Below are positions 51,655-63,905 of a DNA stretch of 64,000 bases, in pieces. The position numbers were made by a program, and so were the translations under genes. How positions within the stretch are numbered: position 1 is the stretch's first letter; each line of letters starts with the position of its first letter. Source of the stretch: Channallabes apus. Its lineage: Eukaryota > Chordata > Actinopteri > Siluriformes > Clariidae. The notes beneath the pieces were generated by a model. The model was not told the DNA's origin. It saw nothing but the letters and a program-made list of their open reading frames with translations, and did no database searches. Location: the NCBI GenBank assembly GCA_030522415.1, contig CM060107.1, positions 27,742,571 through 27,806,570 on the forward strand, in the 5' to 3' direction.

Positions 51655-52015
51655 CAGGTGGGGAACGCATTCACTCCCTCATGCTCTATACCGCTTATTA
51701 TGTACAGGGTGGTGGGAGGCCTGGAGCATATCCCAGGGACCTTGGAGTAGAAGGTAGGAAGATGGAAGATTGGCACCCTGTCCAGGGTGTACCCTGCCTC
51801 TTGCTCTAAGCCTCCTGGGATTGGCTCCTGGCTCCCTGCGACCCTGAATACAGGATAAAGCGGTATAGACGATGAGTGAGTGAGTGAGTGAGTGAGTGAA
51901 ATTACCCTACACTGCATGTCTTTAGAGTGTGGGAGGAAACCGGATTACCTGGAGGAAACCATCAAGCACATGTGAGGTGCGAGGCCAGAGTGCTAACCAC
52001 TACACCACCGTGATG
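51655..52015. repeat. dispersed repeat with an internally inverted segment
   Basis: Three blocks of the same family sit side by side. 51655-51735 reads in reverse orientation (ctctataccgcttatt, then gcctggagcatatcccag). 51775-51885 reads forward (caccctgtccagggtgtacc and ending gataaagcggtatagacgat). 51903-52015 reads reverse again (gtgggaggaaaccggatta, then gtgctaaccactacaccacc). A GAGT tandem separates blocks two and three. It may be an inversion within one copy or an insertion of a second copy. Confidence 0.6.
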
Positions 52016-52257
52016 TGGAATGCAGTTGCCTTTTTTACAATACGTTATCAAAAAGGTCTGAAGCATTTATCAACATAGTAAATTATTATAAATCGACAAA
52101 ATAGCTAATTATAGGAACATTGTAAGTGTCACGAGTGCTACTTTTTCACTTGAGCAAAAATATTCTCTGGGAAGTTTTATATTTCTCTGGAAACAAATCT
52201 AGATTACAAGCAGCCTTACTGCTGTATTATGAGAATGGTGTTTCAAGTGAGTCACAC

Positions 52258-52385
52258 CTCTTTGTTTTGCTGCGTCTGCTGCCATCTCCACCTTCTCTTT
52301 AAAGCCTCTCTTTCCGCCCCGTTCTTCATCATGGCATACAGGCTCTTCCGAAGAACCAGATCTCTGTCGTGGAAGCCCCACATTC
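52258..52385 (-). CDS. otud7a: otud7a internal coding exon
   Basis: A 128-bp exon, acceptor tttctcag and donor GTGTGA. It encodes [20 protein letters not shown] and [20 protein letters not shown], the helical region that directly follows the catalytic Cys loop in OTUD7 proteins. It starts by completing a Gly codon (G|GA) and ends in phase 0 with a glutamate codon. Confidence 0.95.
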
Positions 52386-52449
52386 CTGAGAAACCAACAA
52401 AAAGACATTTCTGTCACCATATAATGGTTTATTACATTAGGCATTTTTA

Positions 52450-52680
<231 letters not shown>

Positions 52681-53794
52681 TCAATGCATTACAAAGTAAG
52701 TGATCATATACATGGTAGGGATGTACGTAAGAGGACACAAAAGTTATGGTTTGGGATGTACCTCAGTTTTAAGTCGGAACAGTGAAGAGAAAATGAATGT
52801 CATTTGTAAACATATGAACAAAATCAAATATACCTACGTCTAGGTATCCAGGTGCTAAGTTGATTAACAATCATAACAGCACTATCTATAGCAAATTGTG
52901 CTAACAATGGCTCCTTTAAGTACAACATATTTAAAGGACATTTTTTAAACTTTTGTTTTTGTACTGTTAGCTCCTGGTGCTGGAGCTATTACTATTTTTG
53001 CACAACTCAGTGAACCCTGCTTTCTCAACAAAGTAAATGCGAAGCAAGTCTTTCAGAACATAACATACAACCACAACAAACAGTCATGTTCCAAATCTGT
53101 GTTTTTTTTTTTTTTACCCGGTTACAGAGTGTCATCAAGTCAACATGTTAGCACACAGCTATAGAAATAAAGTAAGTAAAACTTCTCACCTTTAATGCAC
53201 TATACTGTACATACATGTATTCGCTTTAGATTAATAAACATACAGTCATATATGTTTGTTAAATCTAAAACACTGAAAAAAATAGACATTACTTCTTTCC
53301 AACTTTATCTTTCGAACACACTGAAGTCAGAAATAATGTAATTCCACCTGGAAATTAGTGCTTTGGATGGAACGCCATCTTATATTTTAAATAATCTTGT
53401 CCCAATTGTGATATTTGAATATTTTTGTTCAGCCTCTTCCTATAATATGAATTAATCAAATGAATAGAGAAAATTGCCAAGCAAAGCCAAGTTAAAGCTA
53501 GACTGTATTCACTCTGGCCCATTACACCAGTCATATATATTGCATGCATAAGTCATCACAAGAACAATAATGCACAATGTTCAAGGATTTCAACACTTAG
53601 TTGTAAACTATACATGTAATATAAGCAGGCAATTTTAAAGTCCTATGTAGAATCCTACAAGAGAGTGTCTCCTTTTCCTTTTGGAAGCTGAATAACCCTC
53701 AATTATCTCAGTTAATAACACTTGATAACACTTATGTTATTTTACGTGTGTAGATTAATTCAATACACATTATGGTCTATCAGGAAATTAATTC

Positions 53795-53970
53795 ATTCAA
53801 TCATCGTCTATAACGCTTATCCTGTATACAGGGTCAAAGGGAGCCTGGAGAGTATCACAATATTTTTCTAAAGGTGTGTATGGAGTTTGCATGGTATTGT
53901 ATTCCGGTTTCCTCCCACAGTCAAAAGACATGCAGATTCAGTAAATAGTTATCCTAAATTGCCCGCTGCG
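53795..53970. repeat. dispersed repeat fragments in inverted arrangement
   Basis: 53800-53860 carries the family 3' end in reverse orientation (tcatcgtctataacgcttat, then cctgtatacagggt). 53876-53970 carries the middle in forward orientation (tggagtttgcatgg, then ttccggtttcctcccacagt, then aaattgccc). This is the same family as at 51.7 kb and 59.2 kb. It adjoins a TG/CA microsatellite. Confidence 0.55.
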
Positions 53971-54017
53971 TGTTTGTGTGTGTGTGTGTATGTGTGTGTG
54001 TGTGTGTGTGCACGCAC

Positions 54018-54085
<68 letters not shown>
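53971..54085. repeat. (TG)n-(CA)n inverted microsatellite
   Basis: About 40 bp of TG repeats, an 11-bp spacer (cacgcacattt region) and about 64 bp of CA repeats. Because CA is the complement of TG, the two arms can pair into a long hairpin. Both arms also favour Z-DNA. Confidence 0.9.
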
Positions 54086-54086
<1 letters not shown>

Positions 54087-54229
54087 CGCCTGCGTGCACA
54101 AACAGAAACATTATCTGTCTGGATTTATTTTTATTTTATTTTTTTAAGGTAAAGTGCAGGTTAATTTGTTTTATTTTTACTTTATATTTGGTGTTAATTA
54201 TTTTTATGTATTTATTTTTTTGGGCTGTA

Positions 54230-54346
54230 GAATGAATAATTTGAGTTTCCATTATTTCCTATGGGAAAATTTTATTTGGTTTATGAGTGTTTTGGAATAC
54301 GAGCCCACTTCCGGAACGAATTATGCTCGTAATCGAGGTTCCACTG
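54230..54346. mobile_element. terminal fragment of a mariner-type element
   Basis: The text tttcctatgggaaaa, then ttccggaacgaattatgctc, and the end gaggttccactg followed by TA matches a terminal inverted repeat commonly seen at the ends of fish mariner-like elements. Only one end is present. Confidence 0.5.
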
Positions 54347-54349
54347 TAT

Positions 54350-54419
54350 ATCTATATCCGCTGTGGCGACCCCTTGTCGGGAGCAGCCGAAAGATATATA
54401 TATATATATATATATATAT
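54350..54419 (+). repeat. LINE-like 3' end with (TA)n tail
   Basis: The string ccgctgtggcgaccccttgt then cgggagcagccgaaag is a familiar 3' terminus of dispersed fish retroposons, here followed by 26 bp of TA repeats (54394-54419) that may derive from its tail. Confidence 0.5.
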
Positions 54420-55768
54420 CAATATTTTAGTGTAAACTAGCAAAGTAAGATCTCCATTAGTCACAAATACAGTAACTTCAGCTTTCAAATAGAAAAAAGA
54501 CAGACTGCAAAATACAGATTACGAAAATCCCTGTTTGTGGTAATCACTCATATCACACAAATAAGAGCTTAGGACTGAAAAGCATGAGAGCATGTATTTA
54601 AGCTTAATGTATGAAATATTGGTACCATTAAATTCATAATTCAACATAATGAATTATTGAATGCTTCTTTATATTCAAATCCTATAAATATTGCTAGAAT
54701 TGATAAATAATAAAAATTAATCCATTTCTGTCTTTATCACGTAAAGATTACGAGGAGACTGCACTCTCAAACAAATATTGTTTTGCTTATATTCTCTTCA
54801 TAACATCGCTGCCTTTTCTGCACTGTGAGGTGACAGTGTACTAGGTAACACCACTCCTCTCCAGGGATGGGAATAGAGCCATCTTTAGAGTATTCTGCCC
54901 CCTAGTCTCCCACCCACAGTCCTTCAGGTGCGCTGCTTCAGGGACATCTAAAAGCCATACTGCATGCACCCGGCTCACAGCTGCACCACAAACATCCTGC
55001 ACTTACAGCAGCCAAATATGCTCACACTGGCACCTCATAAAATAACACAATCTGAGATTAACACCATGTAGCAGGTTGTGCACAACAAATTAAAAAGTGA
55101 AGCTGGTAATTTAATATAGTCCATTCTGGGAACAGTTGACTAACTGCTTCATCTCAAATCTCCAATTACTTTTTTCATAATTATGCAAATTTTATTTATT
55201 TATTTATTTATTTTGCCAGAAAATGCTGCATTTCCTTTTCAGGATACAATTACTGAAATTTGAGCTGAAGTAGAGGTCTGTGTTTCATGCACTGAGCTCT
55301 ACTCCCCTCAGGGAGTCGTGACTGAGAGGGATTTTAATCTCTCCAAGACAAAGGCAGATGGCAGATAATATCTTAATCAAAAACATAATTGGATGTGGCT
55401 CCATGTCAGTTCTGGCTAAAGAATGCTTTGCTGTGATGTGGTAGTTTAACTCCACTTTGCTACTGATCCAAAACAATGCCTCGAAATTACGCTGGTGTGC
55501 ACCGTTCAGGCTCGCGTGCATGCACATGACTCCTGCAGCTTCAGTAGAGAAAGACAACACCCACACAAAAGGGACATTGTGGACATTGTTCCAGATGCTG
55601 TCAAAAACACTTTTGATGAGGCTGAGGGCGGACATAGGCACAATACCAGAGGCAAACTGAATACAGTGTCAGCTTATTACTCAAAGACAAAAAGCTAACA
55701 GCCTGTGCTATAGCAGTCAGGCCTAAGCAGAGCCTAAGCCGTGTCGCTGGTTTCGAACACGCCCTCAC

Positions 55769-55987
55769 CTGCCTGCTCCAGCGCCACCATGGTGGATTGC
55801 TCAATGAGGTCACGCTCGATGAAGTTGCGGAAATCCTCGCTGTACACACTCAGGTCGGGTAGCTGGAAGGTGTAGATGGGCATCTCGAGAGGCAACTGCT
55901 CCCTGGTGCATTCGCCCGTCACGTGCATTCGTGCCAGAGACATGATGGCAGAGCTGGCGTGTGAGATGCCCCGAGAGAGGCGCTTCT
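55769..55987 (-). CDS. otud7a: otud7a coding exon (start of OTU domain)
   Basis: A 219-bp exon with donor GTGAGG. It encodes [60 protein letters not shown] and [12 protein letters not shown], leading into the OTU fold. The acceptor is at caacag, with the exon opening AG to complete a Glu codon from the preceding exon (Q-E-K-R-L); an alternative acceptor two bases downstream (cagag) would break the frame. One base of a Gly codon remains at the end. Confidence 0.95.
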
Positions 55988-56596
55988 CTGTTGCACCAGA
56001 AAGAAAAACAGAGGGACGAGAGGGGTGGATAGAAATCTGTCAAGTCCTGTATATGTAAAGTGCAAAGCAAATGATTTTGGTCATTTTGCCTTTTGTGAGG
56101 ACAGCAGGCATTTTTTTTTTTTTTTAAACAAAGCTTGTTGATCATGTTTACCTTCCTTTAGATTACACAACAATTGATGATGAAAACTCTTTACTGACAT
56201 AAATCAGGATTTTGTAAATAAATTATATCTTCACATACATTATTTGGCCATTTGAATAATTTCTATCATGATAACATAGTAACATCGGTGAAACCTAATA
56301 CTTCACACTGTCTTGCGGCTATGAATTACCCATCTGTTATCCTTGTTTTATGCCAGTGGTATGCAAACATTTAAACAGAACCATATAAGTAAGGCAGAAA
56401 CCTTAAAATATTCAAACCTCATGTTTAAAATTCATGGGATGAATAACAAAAATGGCTGAGAAGCGCTCTTAATACTTACCACATGTCAGGTGCATTAAGG
56501 TGCATCATCAATATGCTGAACTGTTATCATAATTTCTCTTTTCATCTACATCAGCACTGATACAGTAGTTAGCAGTAGTGCAGGTGTTTGACGTAC

Positions 56597-56779
56597 CCTG
56601 AGTGTTCTCCTCTTGCCTCTGCAGGCATTGCTCCAGCTTGTTGAGGTGCTGGGGGGTGCCACTGCGCTCTGGCTGCTTGTAGTAACGACCCTCGTTAAAT
56701 ACCTGCGGCAGGTTGGCAGTGTGGACCTGCCGCAGCTGCTCGTAGTCACTCAGAGCAGCGCTCAGGTCCCAGTTTTTAC
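56597..56779 (-). CDS. otud7a: otud7a, most 5' coding exon visible
   Basis: A 183-bp exon, acceptor tgtccag and donor GTACGT. It encodes [20 protein letters not shown] and [20 protein letters not shown], then [35 protein letters not shown] is the last helix of the UBA-like ubiquitin-binding domain that begins OTUD7 proteins. The exon opens two bases into a Gly codon, so at least one more coding exon (about 50 residues including the start Met) must lie further 5'. I could not find it between 56780 and 64000. Confidence 0.94.
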
Positions 56780-58187
56780 CTGGACATACATAAACACACG
56801 TATCCACACAAAAAGAAAGAAAAAGGAATCTTCAGCACACAAAATATAAATACATTTCAAGAACAGTAAATATAACGTTGATTTCCATATTCTTTGCACT
56901 GATTACACAAACTTAAAATAAATGTAAGAGGAAATCAGTAATTAACCCCATGTGTAACTAAGAGCACTGAATTTACCTGTAACTACTGTATAAGTTGACA
57001 GCAAAAGAGGAAAATACTGTAAGGAAATTCATTCGATATCAACAGTGTGACCAGGGATGCATCTGCTGCAACAAGTCTAGGTCTTCATGTCATACATTTG
57101 TATGCCTGAAATGTGCTTAAATATACTTAAAACAGAATGGATACCTTTAAAGAGATATACTGTTTTCTGATATTTGACCTTATTGTGACCTTGTCCATGT
57201 TCGGATCAATTCCCAAAATCCATTAAGTTCATCTTTCAAACACTCAACTAATCGCACCTGAGATATCTCACAGATAGATGCATAAACAAATGGACAGATG
57301 GACGGACAACACCAAAATGTAATCTTTCCACCACCTAGTGGCATAAAAACACACTTCTCACAACATTTAGGAAACTTTTTATTAGGCTTGAGGATGTGAA
57401 GAAGGCTGGAGTTCATGGAGAATGTTCATTCATTTATCCATATCTCATATTCATTGCACACGAAATGCAAATGTAATATAGTTTGGTAATACAATCTTTT
57501 TTTATTTTAATATCTTTTTATTGGTCTCATTTGTGATTGTGACATTTTTGGAGCATGATTTTGGAAATTTGTAAAACTTAAATGATTTGCTGCTGTAAAT
57601 TCAACCACAAGGCAAGAAACCTACTGTAAGGACTTGCTACTGTTGGTGTGATCACACTCTAGCACCAACAAATTACACACTCCGGAATGTAACAAATTTA
57701 ATGACGGCAAAAATGGGTGACCTAAAAATGTCTTAAATGGGTGAAAAAAAGCCCCTTTTTACCCTGTATGCCTTATTTTCATAAGAATGAAATACACTGT
57801 GTTAATTTTTATCACCAGGTGATAAATAAATAAATACGAATACACATGTCTCGCCATATCCCGTAATCTAAGCCCAGTTCCTCACCCAGCAAAAGCGTTA
57901 AAATGCTTAAAGACCTCATCAAACTCCAGACAACAGAGTTCCGCTTCATATCACGCCGGAAGAAACACTCGCGCTAGCTTTCACAGCTAATGTAACTGCT
58001 TTATCATGCGGACCATTAAAGCCTGCACTTTCATGATAGAGTGGCTACTTAGTAATATCTTGAATACGTACAGAGAGGTTTGTATCAGGCAGCACACTTA
58101 ATTTAAATGGGAATGTGGATGGCTCAGGCTCCAGTGAGGATGAAGAGGAGAAAAAATGCACTGTGATTGAAAGTGACAGTTACCTCT

Positions 58188-58240
58188 ACACACACACATG
58201 CACACACACGCACACACATGCACACACACGCACACACACA
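58188..58240. repeat. interrupted (CA)n repeat with higher-order unit
   Basis: CA repeats carry CATG and CACG interruptions at regular spacing, forming 16-18-bp higher-order units. Confidence 0.85.
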
Positions 58241-59065
58241 CGGCTGCTCCCTCCTTCTCCTCTAGCTTCATTCTTATCTTCGTGACAGACAGTGCTTCCA
58301 GGGCAGAGAGAAGCAGGTCAGAAAGAACTCTTATTATAGACCTCCAGCCTTCATAATACTCTACAGAGAGAAACCTTTTCTCTACCCGGCCAACTAACAC
58401 GAGTATCAAGCAGACAACAGTGTGCGAGCCTGTTCGCTATTGTGAAACATAACAGACTTGACGTCATCCTACCCAATTAAGTGTCCCACTCAACAAGACA
58501 CATTATTCTCACTGCGTCACTGACTAAAATCTCTGCAACCTCGGTCCAAAAAAGAGAAAAATAAATAATTATGTAAACCTCTCCCCGTGCAAACTATGAG
58601 ACGGCACATGAATCGATGCAAATCCTATTCATTTTATAGATCTCTGTTATCCGCCAACGAGCCAAAGGTTTTTCAAAAGGAAATTACACTTTAGTCGAAT
58701 GGCCATTCAGCACTTTGAATACATGCATACTGTACATGCATTCTGCAGCTTGGAGATTATTATCGTCTCAAGAGATGGACAAACCTCTTAACAGCTCTTC
58801 TGCATAGTTTTTACATCAAATGGTGCAATATTTTACAAACAGGATCATAAACTTAACAAGCACATCACAGTACATAAATAATGCAGAAAGTACAGTACCA
58901 GTATAACATCAGTGTTTGATGACTTTAAAAATGATTTATTTCCAACTTAAGGAAATACTGACTACAAGAAAACAGCAAATTTTTGGAGGCTCAGGTGTCT
59001 AATGAATGGAGGCAGCTCAAAGACGCTGACATTCAAAATTATATTTCTTTAGTGACTAACCCTGG

Positions 59066-59066
<1 letters not shown>

Positions 59067-59126
<60 letters not shown>
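59067..59126. repeat. (TA)n microsatellite
   Basis: About 60 bp of pure TA. Fully self-complementary, so it can extrude as a cruciform; also a likely length polymorphism. Confidence 0.95.
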
Positions 59127-59129
<3 letters not shown>

Positions 59130-59187
59130 TTTTTTACTTTCATTGCTTTGGAGATGCAGAATATGAAAAGATGTGGTGGTGGTGGTG

Positions 59188-59549
59188 GCGGCATGGTGGC
59201 TTAGTGGTTAGCACTGTCGCCTTTGCACCTCAAGGCTCTGGGTTAAATTCTCGGCCAGGTTCGATTTCCGTTCCTGGACTCCGTACATATAGTTTGCATG
59301 TTCTCCCTGTGCATTTTGGGTTTCCTCCGGGTACTCCGGTTTCCTCCCACAGTCAAGTGACATGCAGATTAGGCTAATTGGTGTACCCAAATTGCCCGTA
59401 GTGAGTGTGTGTATGTGTGTGTGCCCTACAATAGATTGGTACCCTGTCCAGTGTGTACCCAACCTCATACCCCTGGAATAGTTTCCACAGGGATAGGCTC
59501 CAGCCCCCCAAACCCAAGTATACAGGATCAAGCGGTATAGACGATGATT
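59188..59549 (+). repeat. dispersed tRNA-headed repeat, most complete copy
   Basis: The head has A-box-like tggcttagtgg and a decayed B box (gggttaaattc), so it probably began as a tRNA-derived retroposon. The body has ggtttcctccgggtactccg then gtttcctcccacagtcaagt, a TG/GTGT spacer, then taccctgtccagtgtgtacc and the end aagcggtatagacgatga. About 360 bp. Fragments of the same family occur at 47.2, 51.7 and 53.9 kb. It is a well-known type of fish repeat; I do not name the family. Confidence 0.7.
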
Positions 59550-62078
59550 GCGTGAGAAAATCCGTGGTGGTGTAAAATGGGCATTTAAGAGCTGTAGTAC
59601 TTCTGATGTCCACTAGAGGGTGACAGTGCACATATCATATTGAGTGACGACACCCTTTTCAGGAAGGCACTAAAAAGAATTTTGTGCCAGTGAGGATTAA
59701 AGTAGTCAAACCCCTGTGGTAACGTTCATCTTGCCTGAACCAAGTAAAGAAACGAAAAGAAAAACATTTTGCATCATCAAAGCACAACCTGGTGTCTTCT
59801 TAGCATTCATCTATTATTTTTAAAGGCAAATCGACTGGGCATACAAACTCAGAACAGAATGACAATAGTGCTAATGTAACATGAACAGTGTGTCTCAAAG
59901 TCTGTAGCCTTGGCCGGGAGGAACAGCCTTGCAGAGCGACACACAAACAATCAGCATACTGTAGCTCACGAGACAGGAGACCCAGTGGTTGGCACCGGAT
60001 TTTCTGATACATCTAGTGAAAATCAAGAGGCAGTTATCTGACGTGAGCCTCCAATCCATATACTCCATAAGGCATCTGACAGCACAGTGTGGGGAACCCA
60101 GCCTGAGCTGATTGCATACTCACAGTGTTTTCCTAATAAGCACTGATTCTAGACCAATGCATCATGCTGACAAAGATACCTAAAATGAGGCAGCAGCAAA
60201 GACTAGATTTTCCATCTTAAATACTACAAACCCTGAAGCTCAGCATGATGCACAACCTGATCAGTATTAACATTGTCTGTTTCATTCATAGTGAGCACTG
60301 AAGTCTAATCAAGATTGATTATGTATTATCTGCGTGAAACGTCCAATCAGAACGAGAGCTCCAGTGAAAGACACCACACACTCCAGGTGACCTTAAGCTT
60401 ACAAGGAGAAGTGAAGGGTGACTTCAGTCAGCACTCTTGATTGTGTCTCCATGGGGGATCCAGCATGTAATCAGTGATAAGAATTCATACATCTACTGCT
60501 AGTGAACACCCACAGACCTGCAGAGCCTTCTTCAATCCCCAGCTTGAGCACACTGAGCACACACACACACACCCAGACACTTGTATACAATGCACTCAAG
60601 AAGGCCATATACAGTATACTATGGGTGTATACCCCAGCTTGGGTGTAACAGTCTTGGTCCTGGTATGAATGTAATGTTACAACGAGTGTGCGTAGGAAGG
60701 GATGCTGCTTACAACTCGTGGTGCAGGCCACAGAGGTAAAGCTATTTGCTTTCTTCTAGGGTTTGCCTAATAAGATCACTCTTAAGTAAATAAGTGAACT
60801 CATTTTTACATTCGCATTATTCTCTTCAGTGCTTCACTATCACTCTGACTCATGTGCATATGACAACACAGCCAAAGAATTGTATATGCTCCCCCCTCCC
60901 CTTCTCTTTCCACTGTGGTCTCTAGGGTGCAAGCTTGATAATAACAACACTTTAGCGTTATGGTTTCTAGGAAGTGGTTCATCTCGATGAAGCTTCTACT
61001 GTTTTTGTGGGGGACAATAATTTGCATCATGGGAAATGATGATCATTTTATCGTGAATAAAAAAATGACCACATTTGCAATATAGTCAAGGCATGTTATA
61101 AAATGGATTTATTGTAACTTCTTACACTTGTTTTAATCATGCACTAATATTCATGTGAAATCTTATGAGAATATTACAGGTATATTTATTGACGTCCTTG
61201 GATGATTTTATAGCCTTTTTATTCATGGGTTTGACTTGTTCAATTGTCTTCACTGTGAAATGGCAGCAGTAAGGCTCATTAAAAGCCAATTAACAAATTA
61301 CTAATCATAAGCAGTGGCAGGCACAACATCAGCCAAAAGTCTCTCAGTTAGAAGAGGGATTTAGGAAAGGACACAAACATAATTTTATGTGCTGACTTCA
61401 GGTCAGTTCTGTGACCTCTCATATCATTGTTATGGTATGATCAAGGGCACGCTTAGATCAGTGCACAAGAAGACTCCATGAGAGAGAGACTGAGGCAGCA
61501 AAAAATGTAATATGCAGGCTCCAAAGCGTGTGTTTGAAAAGGTAAGAAAAGGTTGTTACATGAAAAAAAACACAGCTGACTAAGGAAATTACCTCTTCAG
61601 TACATGCACGCTCAGCTCGATCTTACTCAATATATTGCATAATCCCAGTGGACACTTTTATTATTAGAAATATGAGGAAAACATGCAATTCAAATAGCAG
61701 CTTCATGTGACTAGACTGAAAGCAAGGGTGTTATGGCAACAAACTCTATTCCAACATACTAGGTTTGCTGGAATATCTGTATGTATACATATACTGTGTT
61801 AACATATAAGAGGTACCTAGACACCCATAGGATAAATTGTATGCGCCACATTTGCTGCTGTTATTGTGACTCCCTGTTTACTTCGTTTCCGATTGCAACA
61901 GATTTAGGCATGTGTAGAGGTAAAAATTCCAAAGACATTTCTGATTGGCATAGGCCACAACGTTGGTCAAAGCCATTTTGTCCCAATGACAAAATTCAAG
62001 CGATTGTGAAATTTATACTATTAACAGAATTAATAGTATAATTTCAATTAAAGCGCAAAACATTAGAAGACACTACTT
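59550..62078. other. noncoding DNA, probable otud7a 5' intron
   Basis: No gene and no clear mobile element. A short CA run occurs near 60560. Frames of up to about 86 codons are without domains. Confidence 0.55.
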
Positions 62079-62459
62079 GGGGCGTTTTCACATTAGGCGC
62101 AATTAATTTGTACGTTGACCTAGAACGATTGCTCCCCCTCCCCACTCACCCTCTGGCCAGCTTTCACATTATTTTTGCTCTCCATTCTCGGGTAAACTTG
62201 CATATTTAAAATCTGCAATACTCAAAACTCTTGCATGCCTTCCTATTGTATTGGCGATGGCTATGTAGGTCAGCATGAGATTGGAGGAGACAGACAGAAC
62301 TGATGACGTCATGTTCCGTGCCCAAATCCACCTCTTCAAGCTGATTCGGGCACGGTTCCCAAGCCTGAAATGATTGTGTTCTCACTAATCAAAATGAACC
62401 AGACTTTGGGGTCAAGTGTTCTTGGAAATGTTCCCGGGACCCTAATGTAAAAACGCTCC
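62079..62459. mobile_element. MITE with 20-bp terminal inverted repeats
   Basis: The left end is ggggcgttttcacattagg; the right end, reverse-complemented, is ggagcgtttttacattagg, 17 of 19 matching. The element is about 380 bp with no open frame. The target duplication is unclear, so the superfamily (hAT or PIF/Harbinger are likely) cannot be set. Confidence 0.6.
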
Positions 62460-62489
62460 TAGTTTTACTTGGGCTTCCTGAAAGATTCC

Positions 62490-63480
62490 TTCCTTCAAGC
62501 TGTTTTAAGATCTACCTAGAGGAGTTGTGGCTGTAGTTCTGTCTCTCACAGCACAATCTCCAAAACCCTATCTAGTATGGTCTCAAAGCATCACATTCCA
62601 AAGGGTCTGCCTTTTGGATACCAATGAGAAGCTGCTATATCAGTAGATTAGTCCTTAATCTCCTCAACCGTTTAGAGCCACAAGACTCTGTTGCCCATCT
62701 TCATGAGTCTTGGGCTTAAATTGAATGGTTTGCTTCTTACCTGGAAATCTGCTCCACTAGGCTCAGAACTTGATACCCCTGCTATGCAGATGACATTCAT
62801 CCTCACCTTCTCTCCCACATCATGGATAGAACTTCATCCCAACAAAACTGAACTGATCTTTATCCCAGGTTTATTTTCCATGTTAGGATCTTGTGATTTC
62901 TCTGGACAATGCGATGTGGTCGCTGCTCACCTTTGGTCACAGCATGCAATCCTGGATTAACTATGGACAATCAACTTTTCTTCACGCTAATCTAACACAT
63001 TCATGCTTTCTCTTTTATAATGCCAGAAAGATTTGTTGATTTCTATTCTTGTCGTTTTGAGACTTTATTACTGAAACTCACTTCAGGCAGGACTGCCTCT
63101 AAGCGCCTTTCGACCTCTGCAGCCGATTCAAAATGCAGCCGTATTACTCGTTTCTCAACACTCTTAAACTTTCCAACACCACCCAAATGCTACACTCCCA
63201 CCACTGGCTTCCTGTAGCAGCATGTATCAAAATTAAAACACTAATGCTTACTTAACTAGCCAAGCCAACACTCACAAACCGCAAAACAGTTTTCAAATGA
63301 TCCGCACTCCATCCAATCCGCAAGCACTGTTCGACTCCACCTACCATCTCTCGGGGTGCAAGTAAAGCATGCATCAAGACTTTCTGCTCAGGCCTTTAGG
63401 AGGTGGAATTAATTTCCTGTAGATGTTCAGCTGAGTCACTCACAGTCTCCAAAGTATGTCTTAAGATCTACCTTTTCCTA
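62490..63480 (+). pseudogene. LINE (L2-like) reverse transcriptase relic
   Basis: Frame-broken pieces occur in the order expected of a non-LTR retrotransposon: a degraded YADDT-type site (PAMQMTFIL around 62785), then LHPNKTELIFIPG (compare L-KTE-L-IPG) around 62835, then PLQPIQNAAVLLV (compare LQ-IQNAAARLV) around 63115, a HWLPV-like position at 63205, and a final RRWNELP-like segment around 63405. This matches the 3' half of L2-clade ORF2. Many stops and shifts make it dead. No clean 5' or 3' end was found. Confidence 0.65.
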
Positions 63481-63778
63481 GATTTGCATATTTCATAGTG
63501 ATTATGTTGGGGGGGGCGATCCATGGCAGGGGGGCATTTCAGCATAACACCGGCTTTGCTTTGAATATAGCGTTGACGGAAGGGAAGTAATTGTAACCGT
63601 TTATTGTGCAACTGGCAACCCAGCCTGTTAGTTAAGAGTGCTGTGTTCCGATCGGTAAGTAGTTTCTGAGAAGTAGACTGCACAGGGATCAGGAAGCACA
63701 CTTTTAAGTACACTGCTGCACGGACAGCAGCAATCGGCCCTCCACTGCTCTTCGTGTGATATCCATGTGAAGACCAGC

Positions 63779-63905
63779 ATTTTAGCGACCTGAATTTTAT
63801 TACCTGAATTTTAGCGACCTGAATTTTAGCGACTTGAATTTTATTACCTGAATTTTTGCAACCTGGATTTTTTTACCTGAATTTTGTCGACCTGAATTTG
63901 TAAAG
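63779..63905. repeat. degenerate 14/15-bp minisatellite
   Basis: Eight or so units alternate between gcgacctgaatttta (15 bp) and ttacctgaatttta (14 bp), with point differences. Beyond 63905 the text remains rich in TTGAATTT motifs to the end of the window, so the array or its decayed continuation probably extends past the edge. Confidence 0.8.

Larger units (their letters stand above)
56780..59187 (-). other. probable otud7a 5' intron, proximal part
   Basis: Noncoding. It contains interrupted CA repeats at about 58188-58240 and a TA microsatellite at 59.1 kb. I searched by eye on the minus strand for the missing N-terminal exon (expected DAVLSDFV-type text) and saw none. An old repeat remnant may lie at 57230-57360. 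Confidence 0.55.

Noticed and set aside
53887..54152. Cysteine/valine and histidine/threonine repeat peptides
   Set aside because: They are translations of TG and CA microsatellites.
57230..57360. A possible dispersed repeat remnant with a gagatatctc palindrome and GGACGGAC-type text
   Set aside because: It resembles a common fish repeat but is too short and decayed to assign with confidence.
63779..63905. CRISPR-like array
   Set aside because: Units are contiguous and degenerate with no unique spacers, in a vertebrate genome; this is a minisatellite.
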